Of a stretch of 64,000 bases of DNA, positions 34,626-43,081 are shown in pieces. The DNA is taken from assembly GCF_011752005.1 (NCBI RefSeq), contig NZ_JAAIJZ010000003.1:1-64000 (forward strand), in the 5' to 3' direction. The stretch's first letter is position 1, and each line of letters starts with the position of its first letter. Below the pieces are notes generated by a model that saw only the letters and a program-made list of their open reading frames with translations, was not told where the DNA came from and did not search any database. Source of the DNA: Canibacter zhoujuaniae. GTDB lineage: Bacteria; Actinomycetota; Actinomycetes; Actinomycetales; Microbacteriaceae. The translations under genes were made by a program, and so were the position numbers.

Positions 34626-35608
34626 ACACGCACTCCCAACAGGCCAGCATCTGTTAGATAGGGCACGCCGAATTTAGAAACTCGGTGTTTACTCTGCACA
34701 CGCTCCAAATGCACAATTAGATCAATCGCTGACACAAACTGTCTGGCAATCGCTGTTGGAGCCAAGCCAGCTAATGCCCCTAATGCCTCAACGCGAGCGG
34801 GCACATCATCCACAGTTGAGGCGTGCAGGGTGCCCGCCCCGCCGTCATGCCCGGTGTTCAACGCTGAGAGCAGAGTCGCTATCTCAGGCCCTCTGCACTC
34901 GCCTAGCACGAGACGATCAGGCCGCATCCGCAGAGCATTCTGCAGCAGCACTTCTAGCGTTATTTCACCAACCATCTCGCTGTTGGCAACCCGTGTTTCA
35001 AGACTGATATGGTGTGCGTGACCGGGGCGAAGCTCGGCAACGTCCTCAATCGTAATAATGCGCTCTGATTCTGGCACCTGCTGCAGCAGCGCAGCGAGTA
35101 GAGTAGTTTTTCCGCTGCCGGTGCCGCCAACGATCAAAACATTTTCACGGCATCTAATAGCCTCTGCAAGGCGGGCATGCCCGGCAGCAGTCAGGGAACC
35201 AGCGGCAACAAGGTTTTCCAAGGTGAGTGTGGTTTTGCTAGGCACTCGAATGGATAAGCAGTGGCCAGAAGCTGCAACAGGGCTGAGCGCTGCGTGCACG
35301 CGGATACCATTGCCCAAATGTGCATCCTGTAACGGTCGCAACTCATCAAGCTGCCGACCACCAGCCGCAAGTAACGCCACAGCCTGCGCCCGCAACTGCG
35401 CAGCCCCAATTTTAGGTGCTTGAATGCGCCTAAGCCCGCTCCCCGCATCAACCCAAACGCTGCAGCTATCAGCGCTCTCAGCCCGCACGAGGATATCGCG
35501 CACGCCGGGCTCCTCTGTGAGCGGCAGTAGCCAGCCAAGCGCACGCTGCGTTGCAACAGAAAGCGTGCTGGTGCGTGGCTGCTCCTGAAGGATCGAATCA
35601 AACGACAT
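34613..35608 (-). CDS. TadA/CpaF-family secretion ATPase
   Basis: Hexameric ATPase powering pilus assembly. The 331-residue product has Walker A GGTGSGKTT near residue 158, the Asp box ITIEDVAELRP, Walker B DRLVLGECRG near 230 and the His box GHDGGAGTLHAS near 250. It is shorter than many CpaF proteins because the N-terminal region is short. First gene of the tad operon; an inverted repeat with DnaA-box-like arms lies upstream. No CpaE-like ParA gene adjoins, though one often does. Confidence 0.9.
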   Translation of the reverse strand: MSFDSILQEQPRTSTLSVATQRALGWLLPLTEEPGVRDILVRAESADSCSVWVDAGSGLRRIQAPKIGAAQLRAQAVALLAAGGRQLDELRPLQDAHLGNGIRVHAALSPVAASGHCLSIRVPSKTTLTLENLVAAGSLTAAGHARLAEAIRCRENVLIVGGTGSGKTTLLAALLQQVPESERIITIEDVAELRPGHAHHISLETRVANSEMVGEITLEVLLQNALRMRPDRLVLGECRGPEIATLLSALNTGHDGGAGTLHASTVDDVPARVEALGALAGLAPTAIARQFVSAIDLIVHLERVQSKHRVSKFGVPYLTDAGLLGVRVCVL

Positions 35609-35657
35609 GCTTCAAGTGAAGCGCGCATATTTGTCAGACCCGCAAACAAAAAAATAT

Positions 35658-35693
35658 TTGTGGATAAACCGTATAAATATCTGTTACCCACAA
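35658..35693. promoter_or_regulatory. Inverted repeat with DnaA-box-like arms upstream of tad operon
   Basis: Arms TTGTGGATAA (35658-35667) and TTACCCACAA (35684-35693) form a 10-base inverted repeat with one mismatch and a 16-base AT-rich spacer. The first arm contains a perfect DnaA box (TTATCCACA on the minus strand), the second a one-mismatch box. It could be a DnaA site or an operator for the tad genes. Confidence 0.45.
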
Positions 35694-35708
35694 GCTGTTA
35701 CAAACTAA

Positions 35709-35755
35709 GCCCCCGCAACAGCAGCTGAAATTACAACGGCGACTGCAACGGGGGC
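35709..35755 (-). terminator. Candidate terminator after ridA
   Basis: GCCCCCG/CGGGGGC outer stem (35709-35715 with 35749-35755) with a second GCAG/CTGT(C)-type helix inside, on the minus strand 23 bases past the RidA stop. T run weak. Confidence 0.5.
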
Positions 35756-35777
35756 GGAAGTTACGGTGCGCGGGAGT

Positions 35778-36251
35778 TTAATCCTCTACCTCAAAGACAA
35801 ACTCAATTTCAACAGGCGCATCGAGCGGCAGCACCGTCAGACCGACTGCAGAGCGCACATGGATTCCGGCATCACCGAAAATCTTGCCCAGCAGGAGCGA
35901 AGCGCCGTTGGCCACTCCGGCCTGGCCGGTAAAGTTCGGATCAGATGCGACAAAGCAGGTCACCTTTACGACGCGAACAATCTTATCTAGGTCACCAAGC
36001 ACCCCGCGCGCAGCAGCGATACCGTTAAGGGCGCAAATTTCAGCAAGTTCAGCGGCGCGCTCAGGAGAGACGAAACCTGCGCCCTCGCCAACCTTTCCGG
36101 TTTCCGGCAATTGACCCGCTATGCTCGGCAGTTGCCCGCTGGTGTAAACAAAATTTCCGACACGGGTCGCTGGCACATAAGCAGCAACCGGTGCCGGCAC
36201 CTCAGGCACTTCATAACCGAGTTCCTTAATTCGAGTTTCAATCGTCGCCAT
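35778..36251 (-). CDS. RidA-family enamine/imine deaminase
   Basis: A 157-residue protein of the RidA (YjgF/YER057c/UK114) family, which hydrolyses reactive 2-aminoacrylate-type enamines. Family segments are VGNFVYTSGQLP near residue 30, LDKIVRVVKVTCFV near 95 and a late RSAVGLTVLPLDAPVEIE. The conserved Arg is present in VRSAVG. It starts one base after the DUF4177 stop, so the two are translated together. Confidence 0.92.
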   Translation of the reverse strand: MATIETRIKELGYEVPEVPAPVAAYVPATRVGNFVYTSGQLPSIAGQLPETGKVGEGAGFVSPERAAELAEICALNGIAAARGVLGDLDKIVRVVKVTCFVASDPNFTGQAGVANGASLLLGKIFGDAGIHVRSAVGLTVLPLDAPVEIEFVFEVED

Positions 36252-36252
36252 A

Positions 36253-36435
36253 TTAGTTGGCCTTTCTCTTCAAGTACGCTACATTTCCGCCAGCAGGACC
36301 GGTAATAATTTGCACCAGTTCCCATCCCTGGGCTCCCCAGTTATTCAAAATTTGTGCTTCGTTATGTAATAGCAACGGAGTGACAAAATACTCCCATTTT
36401 GGCGCCACTTCTGACGTATTTTCTGCTTCGCTCAC
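36253..36435 (-). CDS. DUF4177-like small protein
   Basis: A 60-residue cytosolic protein with KWEYFVTPLLLHN, then LNNWGAQGWELVQI and a closing basic strand. The WG..GWELV pattern is typical of the DUF4177 fold. Function is unknown. GTG start with GGAG nine bases upstream. It directly precedes ridA. Confidence 0.82.
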   Translation of the reverse strand: MSEAENTSEVAPKWEYFVTPLLLHNEAQILNNWGAQGWELVQIITGPAGGNVAYLKRKAN

Positions 36436-36504
36436 GAAATAGTTCTCCGTTCTGTCTGCATCGCGCGCACCGGTTTTCAGTTACGCGGACTAGAGTTATA
36501 TTCT

Positions 36505-39093
36505 ATGACCGACCAGTCTTCAAATTCTCAGCGTTTAAAGACCCGTAAATTCGCCCGGCGGACACCCGGTGGCATGTTGGGCGGGCTGCTCGGCGCAGGC
36601 GCGCTGAGCGTTATTGCGGGTCTTCTAATCACCGTTGCTGTGACTCCCGCGCTCGCATTAACCGGCGCCACAACAAGCTCCGTTATTAGTTTTTTTGAGA
36701 ATCTGCCATCGCACATCGATCCGGGTAGACTCTCACAACCATCACACATCTACGCAAAAGACAAAGACGGCAACAACGTGCTGCTCGCACGTTTTTATGC
36801 CCAAAATCGCCAGATGGTCGGCTGGGATCAAATTAGTGACAACGTTAAAAACGCCGCTGTTGCAGAAGAGGACCCGCGTTTTTATCACCACGGCGGGGTT
36901 GATATTATCGCGGCTGCGCGTGCTGTCGTACAAAATGTCACAAGCTCCAATGATTCTGGTGCTTCAACAATTTCGATGCAGTACGTCCGCAATATCCTGA
37001 TTCAGGAAGCTGAGATGCTCCCGAACAAGGAAGAACGCGAAAAGGCATACTACAACGCAACCCGCCAGGATCTAGACCGCAAATTGAAAGAGATGCGGCT
37101 GGCTATCTCACTCGAGAAAAAATATTCTAAGCAGGATATTCTGCTCGGTTACCTAAACATTGCCAACTACGGTGGTCAAACCTACGGTATCGAAGCAGCT
37201 GCCCGCGCCTACTACTCGAAATCAGCTGCGGATCTAACTGTTCCAGAGGCAGCAAGCCTGATCGCGATTGTAAACTCTCCGTCAGCGCTGAGTCTAGCGA
37301 ACCCCGATAATCACGAGCGCAACAAAGAACGTCGCAATAAAATCATTAACTCAATGCTGCGTGAAGGGATGATCACGAAAGAAGAGCACGCGCAATACAT
37401 CGAGACTCCAATCGAAGTGAATCTCTCTGTTCCTGAAAGTGGCTGTGTGATGGCAGAAAGCCGGGGTCTCGGCACTTTCTGTGACTACGTCACCCGCTAC
37501 ATTCAGAATGACAAAAAGTTTGGCGAAAACGTTGAAGAGCGCTGGTTCCGTTTCCAAAACGGTGGATTCAACATCTTCACCACAATCAATCTCGACCTGC
37601 AGCAAGCAGCATTAGAGGCAATGCGCAATAATGCGCCAGCAAGCGCTCCGGGCATCGACTACGGTAGCGCAGCTGTAACTCTTGACAACGACACGGGTAA
37701 GGTTCTGGCGATGGTGCAGAACAAGACGTTTACCCAGGATCCTGAACTCGAAGAAAACCCTGATTACACGAGTATCAACTTCAACACTGATTACGAATAT
37801 GGAGGATCCTCCGGCTTCCAGTACGGTTCGGTCGTAAAGGCGTTTACCTTCGCCGAATGGATCCGCAACGGCCATTCAATGCATGAGCGCGTGAACATGG
37901 CTGGTGGTCGCACCGAACGCGAGCAGGACTTCCGCGCAAGCTGTGTAGATGGCGGAGTTTATGGATACGGCACCTTCAAATTCCAGAACGACAACAACCG
38001 CGGTAACTCATACGGCACGCCTCTAATTGCGCTTGATCAGTCACTTAACGGTGGTTTTGTGTCGATGACCAAACAGATGGACCTGTGCGGCATCTACGAT
38101 CTCGCAGAGAGCATGGGTATGCACCGCGCGATTGAGAACCCAAACCCAGAGCAGCCAAACTATGGCACTCGCAATCTTGCTCGTGTGCCATCGGGTGTTT
38201 ACAACGGCAATGACGAAGTAGCGCCTATCACCGTTGCTGCCGCTTACGCTGGCTTTGCAAACGGTGGTGTTGTCTGCACGCCAGTGCCAATTGAGGCAAT
38301 CACAGACTCTGAAGATGCGGCTGTTGACTTCACGCAAAGCTCTTGCCGTCAGTCCATCTCACCTGATGTTGCAAACACCACCCTCTACGGCCTAGAGCAC
38401 TATATGACTAACGGCCTGGGTCGCCCTGCCCTCTCACCGACCGGAATACCACGCTTCGGTAAAACAGGCACCACCGATAACTACAAAGACGACTGGTGGG
38501 TAGGCGGCAACAGCAATGTAACCACAGCTGTTTGGAGCGGTAACGTACGCGGAGACGTCAGCCTCTTTGAGGCCGGCCTCTACCGCATCACAACAAATAT
38601 CTTTGCGGGTATTACAAACAGTGCTGACGCAATATGGGGTGGCGATCGCTTCCCCGGCCCAAGTGATGCAAGCGTGCGCCAAATAACTGAAGAAGTGCCG
38701 AACGTAGACGGACGAAGTGTAGACGAGGCACGCAGGGTGCTCACCGCTGCGGGCTTCCAGGTCTCTGTAGCTCCTGAAGAGGATTCAGAAGTTCCGGAGG
38801 GAAACATCGTGCGCACCGCACCAGCTGGCGGCACGCAGGCTCCTTCCGGATCGCTGATCACTCTCTACCCTTCCAGCGGTAAAGTGAAGCTGCCAACCAT
38901 TCCTGGTGGCTTGATCGACGGCACCGCACAAAACGCGGCTAACGTCCTAGACGCTGCCGGATACAACGATGTCTTTATGCAGTGCAAGACAGATGCTTCT
39001 CCGAATCCCGAAAAAACGGTTGTATCTGTGTCACCTGCAGAAGGCTCTGAAGCAACCACCCGTAGCAGGGTAGTTCTAACCCTCGACTGCTAG
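36505..39093 (+). CDS. Class A penicillin-binding protein with two PASTA domains
   Basis: Bifunctional peptidoglycan synthase, membrane anchored. The 862-residue product has an N-terminal span (about residues 30-53). The glycosyltransferase domain has the catalytic EEDPRFYHHGGVD (Glu near 118) and GASTISMQYVRN. The transpeptidase has SVVK (Ser near 444), SLN and KTGTT near 652. Two PASTA repeats (about residues 730-795 and 796-862) bind cell-wall muropeptides. The transcript starts close to the ATG. It is divergent from the DUF4177-ridA pair. Confidence 0.95.
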   Translation: MTDQSSNSQRLKTRKFARRTPGGMLGGLLGAGALSVIAGLLITVAVTPALALTGATTSSVISFFENLPSHIDPGRLSQPSHIYAKDKDGNNVLLARFYAQNRQMVGWDQISDNVKNAAVAEEDPRFYHHGGVDIIAAARAVVQNVTSSNDSGASTISMQYVRNILIQEAEMLPNKEEREKAYYNATRQDLDRKLKEMRLAISLEKKYSKQDILLGYLNIANYGGQTYGIEAAARAYYSKSAADLTVPEAASLIAIVNSPSALSLANPDNHERNKERRNKIINSMLREGMITKEEHAQYIETPIEVNLSVPESGCVMAESRGLGTFCDYVTRYIQNDKKFGENVEERWFRFQNGGFNIFTTINLDLQQAALEAMRNNAPASAPGIDYGSAAVTLDNDTGKVLAMVQNKTFTQDPELEENPDYTSINFNTDYEYGGSSGFQYGSVVKAFTFAEWIRNGHSMHERVNMAGGRTEREQDFRASCVDGGVYGYGTFKFQNDNNRGNSYGTPLIALDQSLNGGFVSMTKQMDLCGIYDLAESMGMHRAIENPNPEQPNYGTRNLARVPSGVYNGNDEVAPITVAAAYAGFANGGVVCTPVPIEAITDSEDAAVDFTQSSCRQSISPDVANTTLYGLEHYMTNGLGRPALSPTGIPRFGKTGTTDNYKDDWWVGGNSNVTTAVWSGNVRGDVSLFEAGLYRITTNIFAGITNSADAIWGGDRFPGPSDASVRQITEEVPNVDGRSVDEARRVLTAAGFQVSVAPEEDSEVPEGNIVRTAPAGGTQAPSGSLITLYPSSGKVKLPTIPGGLIDGTAQNAANVLDAAGYNDVFMQCKTDASPNPEKTVVSVSPAEGSEATTRSRVVLTLDC

Positions 39094-39103
39094 CACCAAA
39101 CAT

Positions 39104-40036
39104 ATGAATAAATCGCTAAACAGTTTTACAAAAACAGTGCTTGCAGCCGGTATAACCGGCGCGGCTGCCGCAACCTGGGCAACCGTAATTGAACGCAACC
39201 TTTTTGCTGTGCGGCAAAAAGAGGTAGCTGTATTGCCATCCGGTGCAGCACCACTGCGGGTAGCGCATATCTCTGATCTGCACCTTGCGCCGTGGCAGGA
39301 TCGCAAAATCGACTGGCTGCGCCAGCAGGCTAGCTTGCAGCCGGATATTGTTGTGCTAACCGGAGATCTAACCGGCCACAAAGAATCAATTGAGGCCGTC
39401 CGCTACGCTCTAAAACCCCTTATTGAAGCCGCAGAAACCACAGTTTTTGTGCACGGCTCAAATGACTACTACGGCCCAGTTTTTAAGAACCCGCTGAAGT
39501 ATCTGAAACCCCACACAGCTAAAAAAACCAAAAAACAGCCAGACATTGACAACGACCGTCTGACTGCGATGCTTGAAGATCTCGGTGCGCTGAACCTAAA
39601 CAACCGATCCGCACGCTCACATGTGGGAGAGCACGAAATCGAGTGGCTGGGTCTTGGTGATCCGCATATAAAACTTGACGATACTGCAGCTCTAGAGGCG
39701 AATCTGAAAGAAAACGAGATATCGCACCAGCGTGGTTCTGCGCTGCGTTTCGGTGTTGTGCACGCCCCATACGCGAACTCACTGAATGAGCTTACAGATC
39801 GTGGCGCACAGCTAATTTTTGCAGGACACACCCACGGCGGTCAGCTGCGCATTCCAGGGTTTGGAGCGCTGACCTCAAACAGCGATCTGCCGAACGCGCA
39901 AGCACGCGGGTTGAGCGTCTGGTATACCGCGCAAAACGCGGCATTTCTTAACGTTTCTGCGGGGCTGGGAACAGCGATCACGGCCCCGGCAAGATTTGCT
40001 TGCCGGCCCGAGATCTCACTGCTTACACTCGTTTAA
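39104..40036 (+). CDS. Metallophosphoesterase, YkuE-like
   Basis: The 310-residue product has an N-terminal hydrophobic segment (about residues 8-28) and a calcineurin-type dinuclear metal site: HISDLHL near 56, VVLTGDLTGH near 85, HGSNDYYGP near 117 (Asn for the usual Asn-His pair) and FAGHTHGGQ near 242. Actinobacterial genes of this type commonly follow a PBP gene, as here (ten bases downstream), suggesting a cell-wall or lipid substrate (inference). Its last four bases overlap asd. Confidence 0.9.
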   Translation: MNKSLNSFTKTVLAAGITGAAAATWATVIERNLFAVRQKEVAVLPSGAAPLRVAHISDLHLAPWQDRKIDWLRQQASLQPDIVVLTGDLTGHKESIEAVRYALKPLIEAAETTVFVHGSNDYYGPVFKNPLKYLKPHTAKKTKKQPDIDNDRLTAMLEDLGALNLNNRSARSHVGEHEIEWLGLGDPHIKLDDTAALEANLKENEISHQRGSALRFGVVHAPYANSLNELTDRGAQLIFAGHTHGGQLRIPGFGALTSNSDLPNAQARGLSVWYTAQNAAFLNVSAGLGTAITAPARFACRPEISLLTLV

Positions 40037-41091
40037 GCTGCAGTCAGCTTCTGCTGTGCAACAAGCTCAGCGATCTGCACCGCATTTAAGGCAGCTCCCT
40101 TGCGCAGGTTGTCATTCGCAATAAAGAGCACCAGACCGCGGTCGCCGTCTACGCTCTGATCCTTGCGAATACGCCCAACCAGGCTCGGGTTAATACCCGC
40201 CGCAGCGCGTGGGGTTGGCACGTCGCGCAGCTCAACTCCTGGCGCAGCAGCGAGAAGTTCACTCGCCTCTTCACAGGTTATATCGTTTGTAAACTCTGCG
40301 TGAATCACCAGGGAATGCCCGGAAAATACCGGTACGCGCACGCATGTGCCGGCTACCAGCAAATCTGGAATTTCTAGAATTTTTCGACTCTCGTTGCGAA
40401 GCTTCTGCTCTTCATCAGTTTCACCCGTGCCGTCATCGACAAGGTTGCCCGCAATCGGCACAGCATTCGCGGCGATTGGAGCAACGTAAACCGCTGGCGT
40501 TGGAGTAGCGTCAGTGTGTCCATCGTAAACAAGGTCGGTCGCGATCCCTGATTCAATCAGTGCTGCGGTCTGCCCGTATAATTCCTGCACACCGGCAAGC
40601 CCTGATCCGCTCACTGCCTGATATGTTGCAACCCGCAGTCGTTCAAGCCCAGCTTTTTTATGCAGCGGGCGCAGCACAGGCATCGCAGCCATTGTGGTGC
40701 AGTTTGGGTTTGCGATAATGCCCTTCTTGGCCTCTGCGATTGCGTGAGGGTTCACCTCGCTGACAACCAACGGCACTTCGGGATCAAGGCGCCAGGCACT
40801 TGAGTTGTCAATCACTGTGGCGCCAGCTGCTGCAAACTTCGGAGCGTACTCTTTTGAAGCTGCGCCGCCAGCTGAAAACAGTGCGATATCTATGCCCGAA
40901 AAGTCGGCTGTTGCGATATCTTCTACGACAATTGGTGAGCCCTTAAATTCGATCTCTGAGCCAGCCGAGCGGGCGCTTGAAAACAACCGCACAGATCCCA
41001 GCGGGATATCGCTCTTGGCTAACAGATCTCGCATCACGCCGCCAACCTGACCGGTTGCGCCAACAACAGCGACTGAGAGATTTGCTGACAT
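40033..41091 (-). CDS. asd: Aspartate-semialdehyde dehydrogenase
   Basis: NADPH-dependent reduction of aspartyl phosphate, the second step toward lysine, threonine, methionine and diaminopimelate. The 352-residue product has the nucleotide-binding AVVGATGQVGGVM at the start, the active-site cysteine in ANPNCTTM near residue 130 and TYQAVSGSGLAG near 157. ATG 41091 with AAGGG eight bases upstream is preferred over a TTG at 41106. It follows lysC by 21 bases, so the two form an operon. Confidence 0.96.
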   Translation of the reverse strand: MSANLSVAVVGATGQVGGVMRDLLAKSDIPLGSVRLFSSARSAGSEIEFKGSPIVVEDIATADFSGIDIALFSAGGAASKEYAPKFAAAGATVIDNSSAWRLDPEVPLVVSEVNPHAIAEAKKGIIANPNCTTMAAMPVLRPLHKKAGLERLRVATYQAVSGSGLAGVQELYGQTAALIESGIATDLVYDGHTDATPTPAVYVAPIAANAVPIAGNLVDDGTGETDEEQKLRNESRKILEIPDLLVAGTCVRVPVFSGHSLVIHAEFTNDITCEEASELLAAAPGVELRDVPTPRAAAGINPSLVGRIRKDQSVDGDRGLVLFIANDNLRKGAALNAVQIAELVAQQKLTAA

Positions 41092-41112
41092 TTTCTTACC
41101 CTTCAAAAACTT

Positions 41113-41634
41113 TTAGCGGCCGGTGCCTGCGTAAACGGTAGCTTCTTCTTCGGCATCTAGACCGAACGCTGTGTGCAAAACACGCTGCGCTTCCTCGAGC
41201 ATGTCGGCACGCGTTACAACCGAAATACGGATTTCTGAGGTGGAAATCATCTCGATGTTAATACCCGCTTCGTAGAGTGCCTTGAACAGTTTTGCAGAAA
41301 CACCCGAATTTGTGCGCATACCAGCGCCCACGAGTGCGATCTTCGCGATCTGATCGTCATACTGCAGTGCTTCAAAACCGAGCGTTTCCTGCTCTGCCTG
41401 CAGTGCGTTAACAACTGTGCGCCCCTGCTCTACTGGCACAGTAAAGCTGATATCCGTGCGCGGCACCTCAGCGGCGTGTGAAACATTTTGCACGATCATA
41501 TCAACGTTGGCGTTAGTCTTAGCGACGATTGTAAAGATCTGTGCGGCCAGTCCCGGTGCATCGGGAACACCGACGACGGTAATTTTTGCGTCATTTTTTT
41601 CAGCTGCGACACCGGCGATAATTGGCTCTTCCAT
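41113..41634 (-). CDS. lysC: Aspartate kinase beta subunit (internal start)
   Basis: In-frame internal ATG at 41634, preceded by GGAAGGA six bases upstream, would give a 173-residue protein beginning MEEPIIAGVAAEKNDAK. In Corynebacterium glutamicum the beta subunit starts at the equivalent position with a similar sequence, and alpha2beta2 is the active enzyme. The product holds the two ACT regulatory domains only. Confidence 0.7.
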   Translation of the reverse strand: MEEPIIAGVAAEKNDAKITVVGVPDAPGLAAQIFTIVAKTNANVDMIVQNVSHAAEVPRTDISFTVPVEQGRTVVNALQAEQETLGFEALQYDDQIAKIALVGAGMRTNSGVSAKLFKALYEAGINIEMISTSEIRISVVTRADMLEEAQRVLHTAFGLDAEEEATVYAGTGR

Positions 41635-42393
41635 GGTGATTCCTTCCGGGATACCCTGCTCTGGGTCGTAAACAAAAGTGCCTTGGTGGCCTGCGAATGA
41701 TGATCGGACGTGCAAGGTCACACCGTGCCGGCGCGCGAACTCCACAGCACGCAAGTGGAGCACCTTCGCACCCGCTGCGGCAAGCTCAAGCATTTCTTCG
41801 CTGGTTATTGCATCAAGTTTGCGCGCCAGTGGCACAACGCGTGGATCCGCTGTAAACACACCGTCAACATCGGTGTAAATTTCACAAACGTCTGCTTTTA
41901 GAGCAGCAGCCAAAGCAACCGCGGTTGTGTCTGATCCGCCCCGCCCGAGGGTGGTGACATCGCCGGTGCCCTGATTAAACCCTTGGAAGCCCGCAACAAT
42001 CGCAATCGCACCCTGCTCGAGCGCCTTCTGCACTCTGCCTGGGGTGACGCTAACGATCTTTGCCGCCCCGTATTTTCCGTCGGTCAGCATGCCAGCCTGG
42101 CTGCCGGTAAATGATACTGCGTTTAAGCCCTGCGCCTTAATCGCCATCGCCAACAGCGCCATGGAGATGCGTTCTCCGGCGGTGAGCAGCATATCGAGCT
42201 CGCGCGGATCTTGTATCGGCGTCACCTCATTGGCTAAATCGAGTAGCTCGTCGGTTGTGTCCCCCATCGCACTCACCGCGACAACCACATCATTGCCAGC
42301 GCGTCGAGTGTCTACAATGCGTTTAGCGACACGCTTAATGCTCTCGGCGTCAGCAACTGACGAACCACCGAACTTCTGCACAACAAGTGCCAC
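41113..42393 (-). CDS. lysC: Aspartate kinase, alpha subunit
   Basis: Feedback-regulated first enzyme of the aspartate family. The 426-residue product begins VVQKFGGSSVADAESI, has the kinase segment FNQGTGDVTTLGRGGSDTT near residue 150, and ends in two ACT domains (about 265-420) that sense lysine/threonine. GTG start with AAGGAG. An internal ATG at codon 254 has its own ideal ribosome binding site, giving a separate beta subunit as in Corynebacterium. Upstream of asd. Confidence 0.96.
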   Translation of the reverse strand: MALVVQKFGGSSVADAESIKRVAKRIVDTRRAGNDVVVAVSAMGDTTDELLDLANEVTPIQDPRELDMLLTAGERISMALLAMAIKAQGLNAVSFTGSQAGMLTDGKYGAAKIVSVTPGRVQKALEQGAIAIVAGFQGFNQGTGDVTTLGRGGSDTTAVALAAALKADVCEIYTDVDGVFTADPRVVPLARKLDAITSEEMLELAAAGAKVLHLRAVEFARRHGVTLHVRSSFAGHQGTFVYDPEQGIPEGITMEEPIIAGVAAEKNDAKITVVGVPDAPGLAAQIFTIVAKTNANVDMIVQNVSHAAEVPRTDISFTVPVEQGRTVVNALQAEQETLGFEALQYDDQIAKIALVGAGMRTNSGVSAKLFKALYEAGINIEMISTSEIRISVVTRADMLEEAQRVLHTAFGLDAEEEATVYAGTGR

Positions 42394-42458
42394 TGCAACT
42401 CCTTGCTAGCGAGTATGAGGACTAACTTACTCAGTTTATCTGTATTTACTGTGTATTG

Positions 42459-43055
42459 TTAGGACAGTTTTGTGCGCCCCTCAAATGCGCGCCCGAGCGT
42501 TACTTCATCGGCAAACTCAAGGTCTCCGCCGACTGGCAGACCGGATGCGAGACGTGACACAGGTATCTGCATTGAGTTCAGCATCCGCGAGAGATAGGCG
42601 GCAGTAGCTTCCCCCTCAAGGTTCGGGTCGGTGGCAATAATAACTTCCTGCACTTCTCCGCTTGCGAGTCGCTGCATCAGTTCTGCGATGCTCAAATCGT
42701 CCGGGCCGATACCGTCGATCGGGCTGATAGCACCACCCAACACGTGATAGCGACCGCGGAACTGCCGCGTGCGCTCAATCGCCACAACGTCTTTCGGCTC
42801 TTCCACAACGCAGATTAGGGTTGGATCGCGGCGTTCATCGAGACAAATACTGCACACTTCCGCCTCGGTGACGTTTTTGCAAACACGGCAAAACTTGACC
42901 TTATCCCGCACTTGCGCAAGCAACTCACCAAGCCGTTTGGGATTGTAGCTTTCTGTTTGCACAACGTGGAAGGTTATGCGCTGCGCAGATTTTGGCCCGA
43001 TACCGGGCAACTTACCGAATTCATCAATAAGTTCTTGAATAATGCCGTCATACAT
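42459..43055 (-). CDS. recR: Recombination mediator RecR
   Basis: Works with RecF/RecO in loading RecA at gaps. The 198-residue product has the helix-hairpin-helix KLPGIGPKSAQR, a C4 zinc finger (CRVC and CSIC near residues 57-72) and a TOPRIM domain with EEPKDV and ATDPNLEGEATA. It is 26 bases downstream of dnaX, the usual partner gene; the small YbaB gene often found between them is absent. Confidence 0.96.
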   Translation of the reverse strand: MYDGIIQELIDEFGKLPGIGPKSAQRITFHVVQTESYNPKRLGELLAQVRDKVKFCRVCKNVTEAEVCSICLDERRDPTLICVVEEPKDVVAIERTRQFRGRYHVLGGAISPIDGIGPDDLSIAELMQRLASGEVQEVIIATDPNLEGEATAAYLSRMLNSMQIPVSRLASGLPVGGDLEFADEVTLGRAFEGRTKLS

Positions 43056-43081
43056 AAATTGGTTTCACCTTCACGCGGGGG

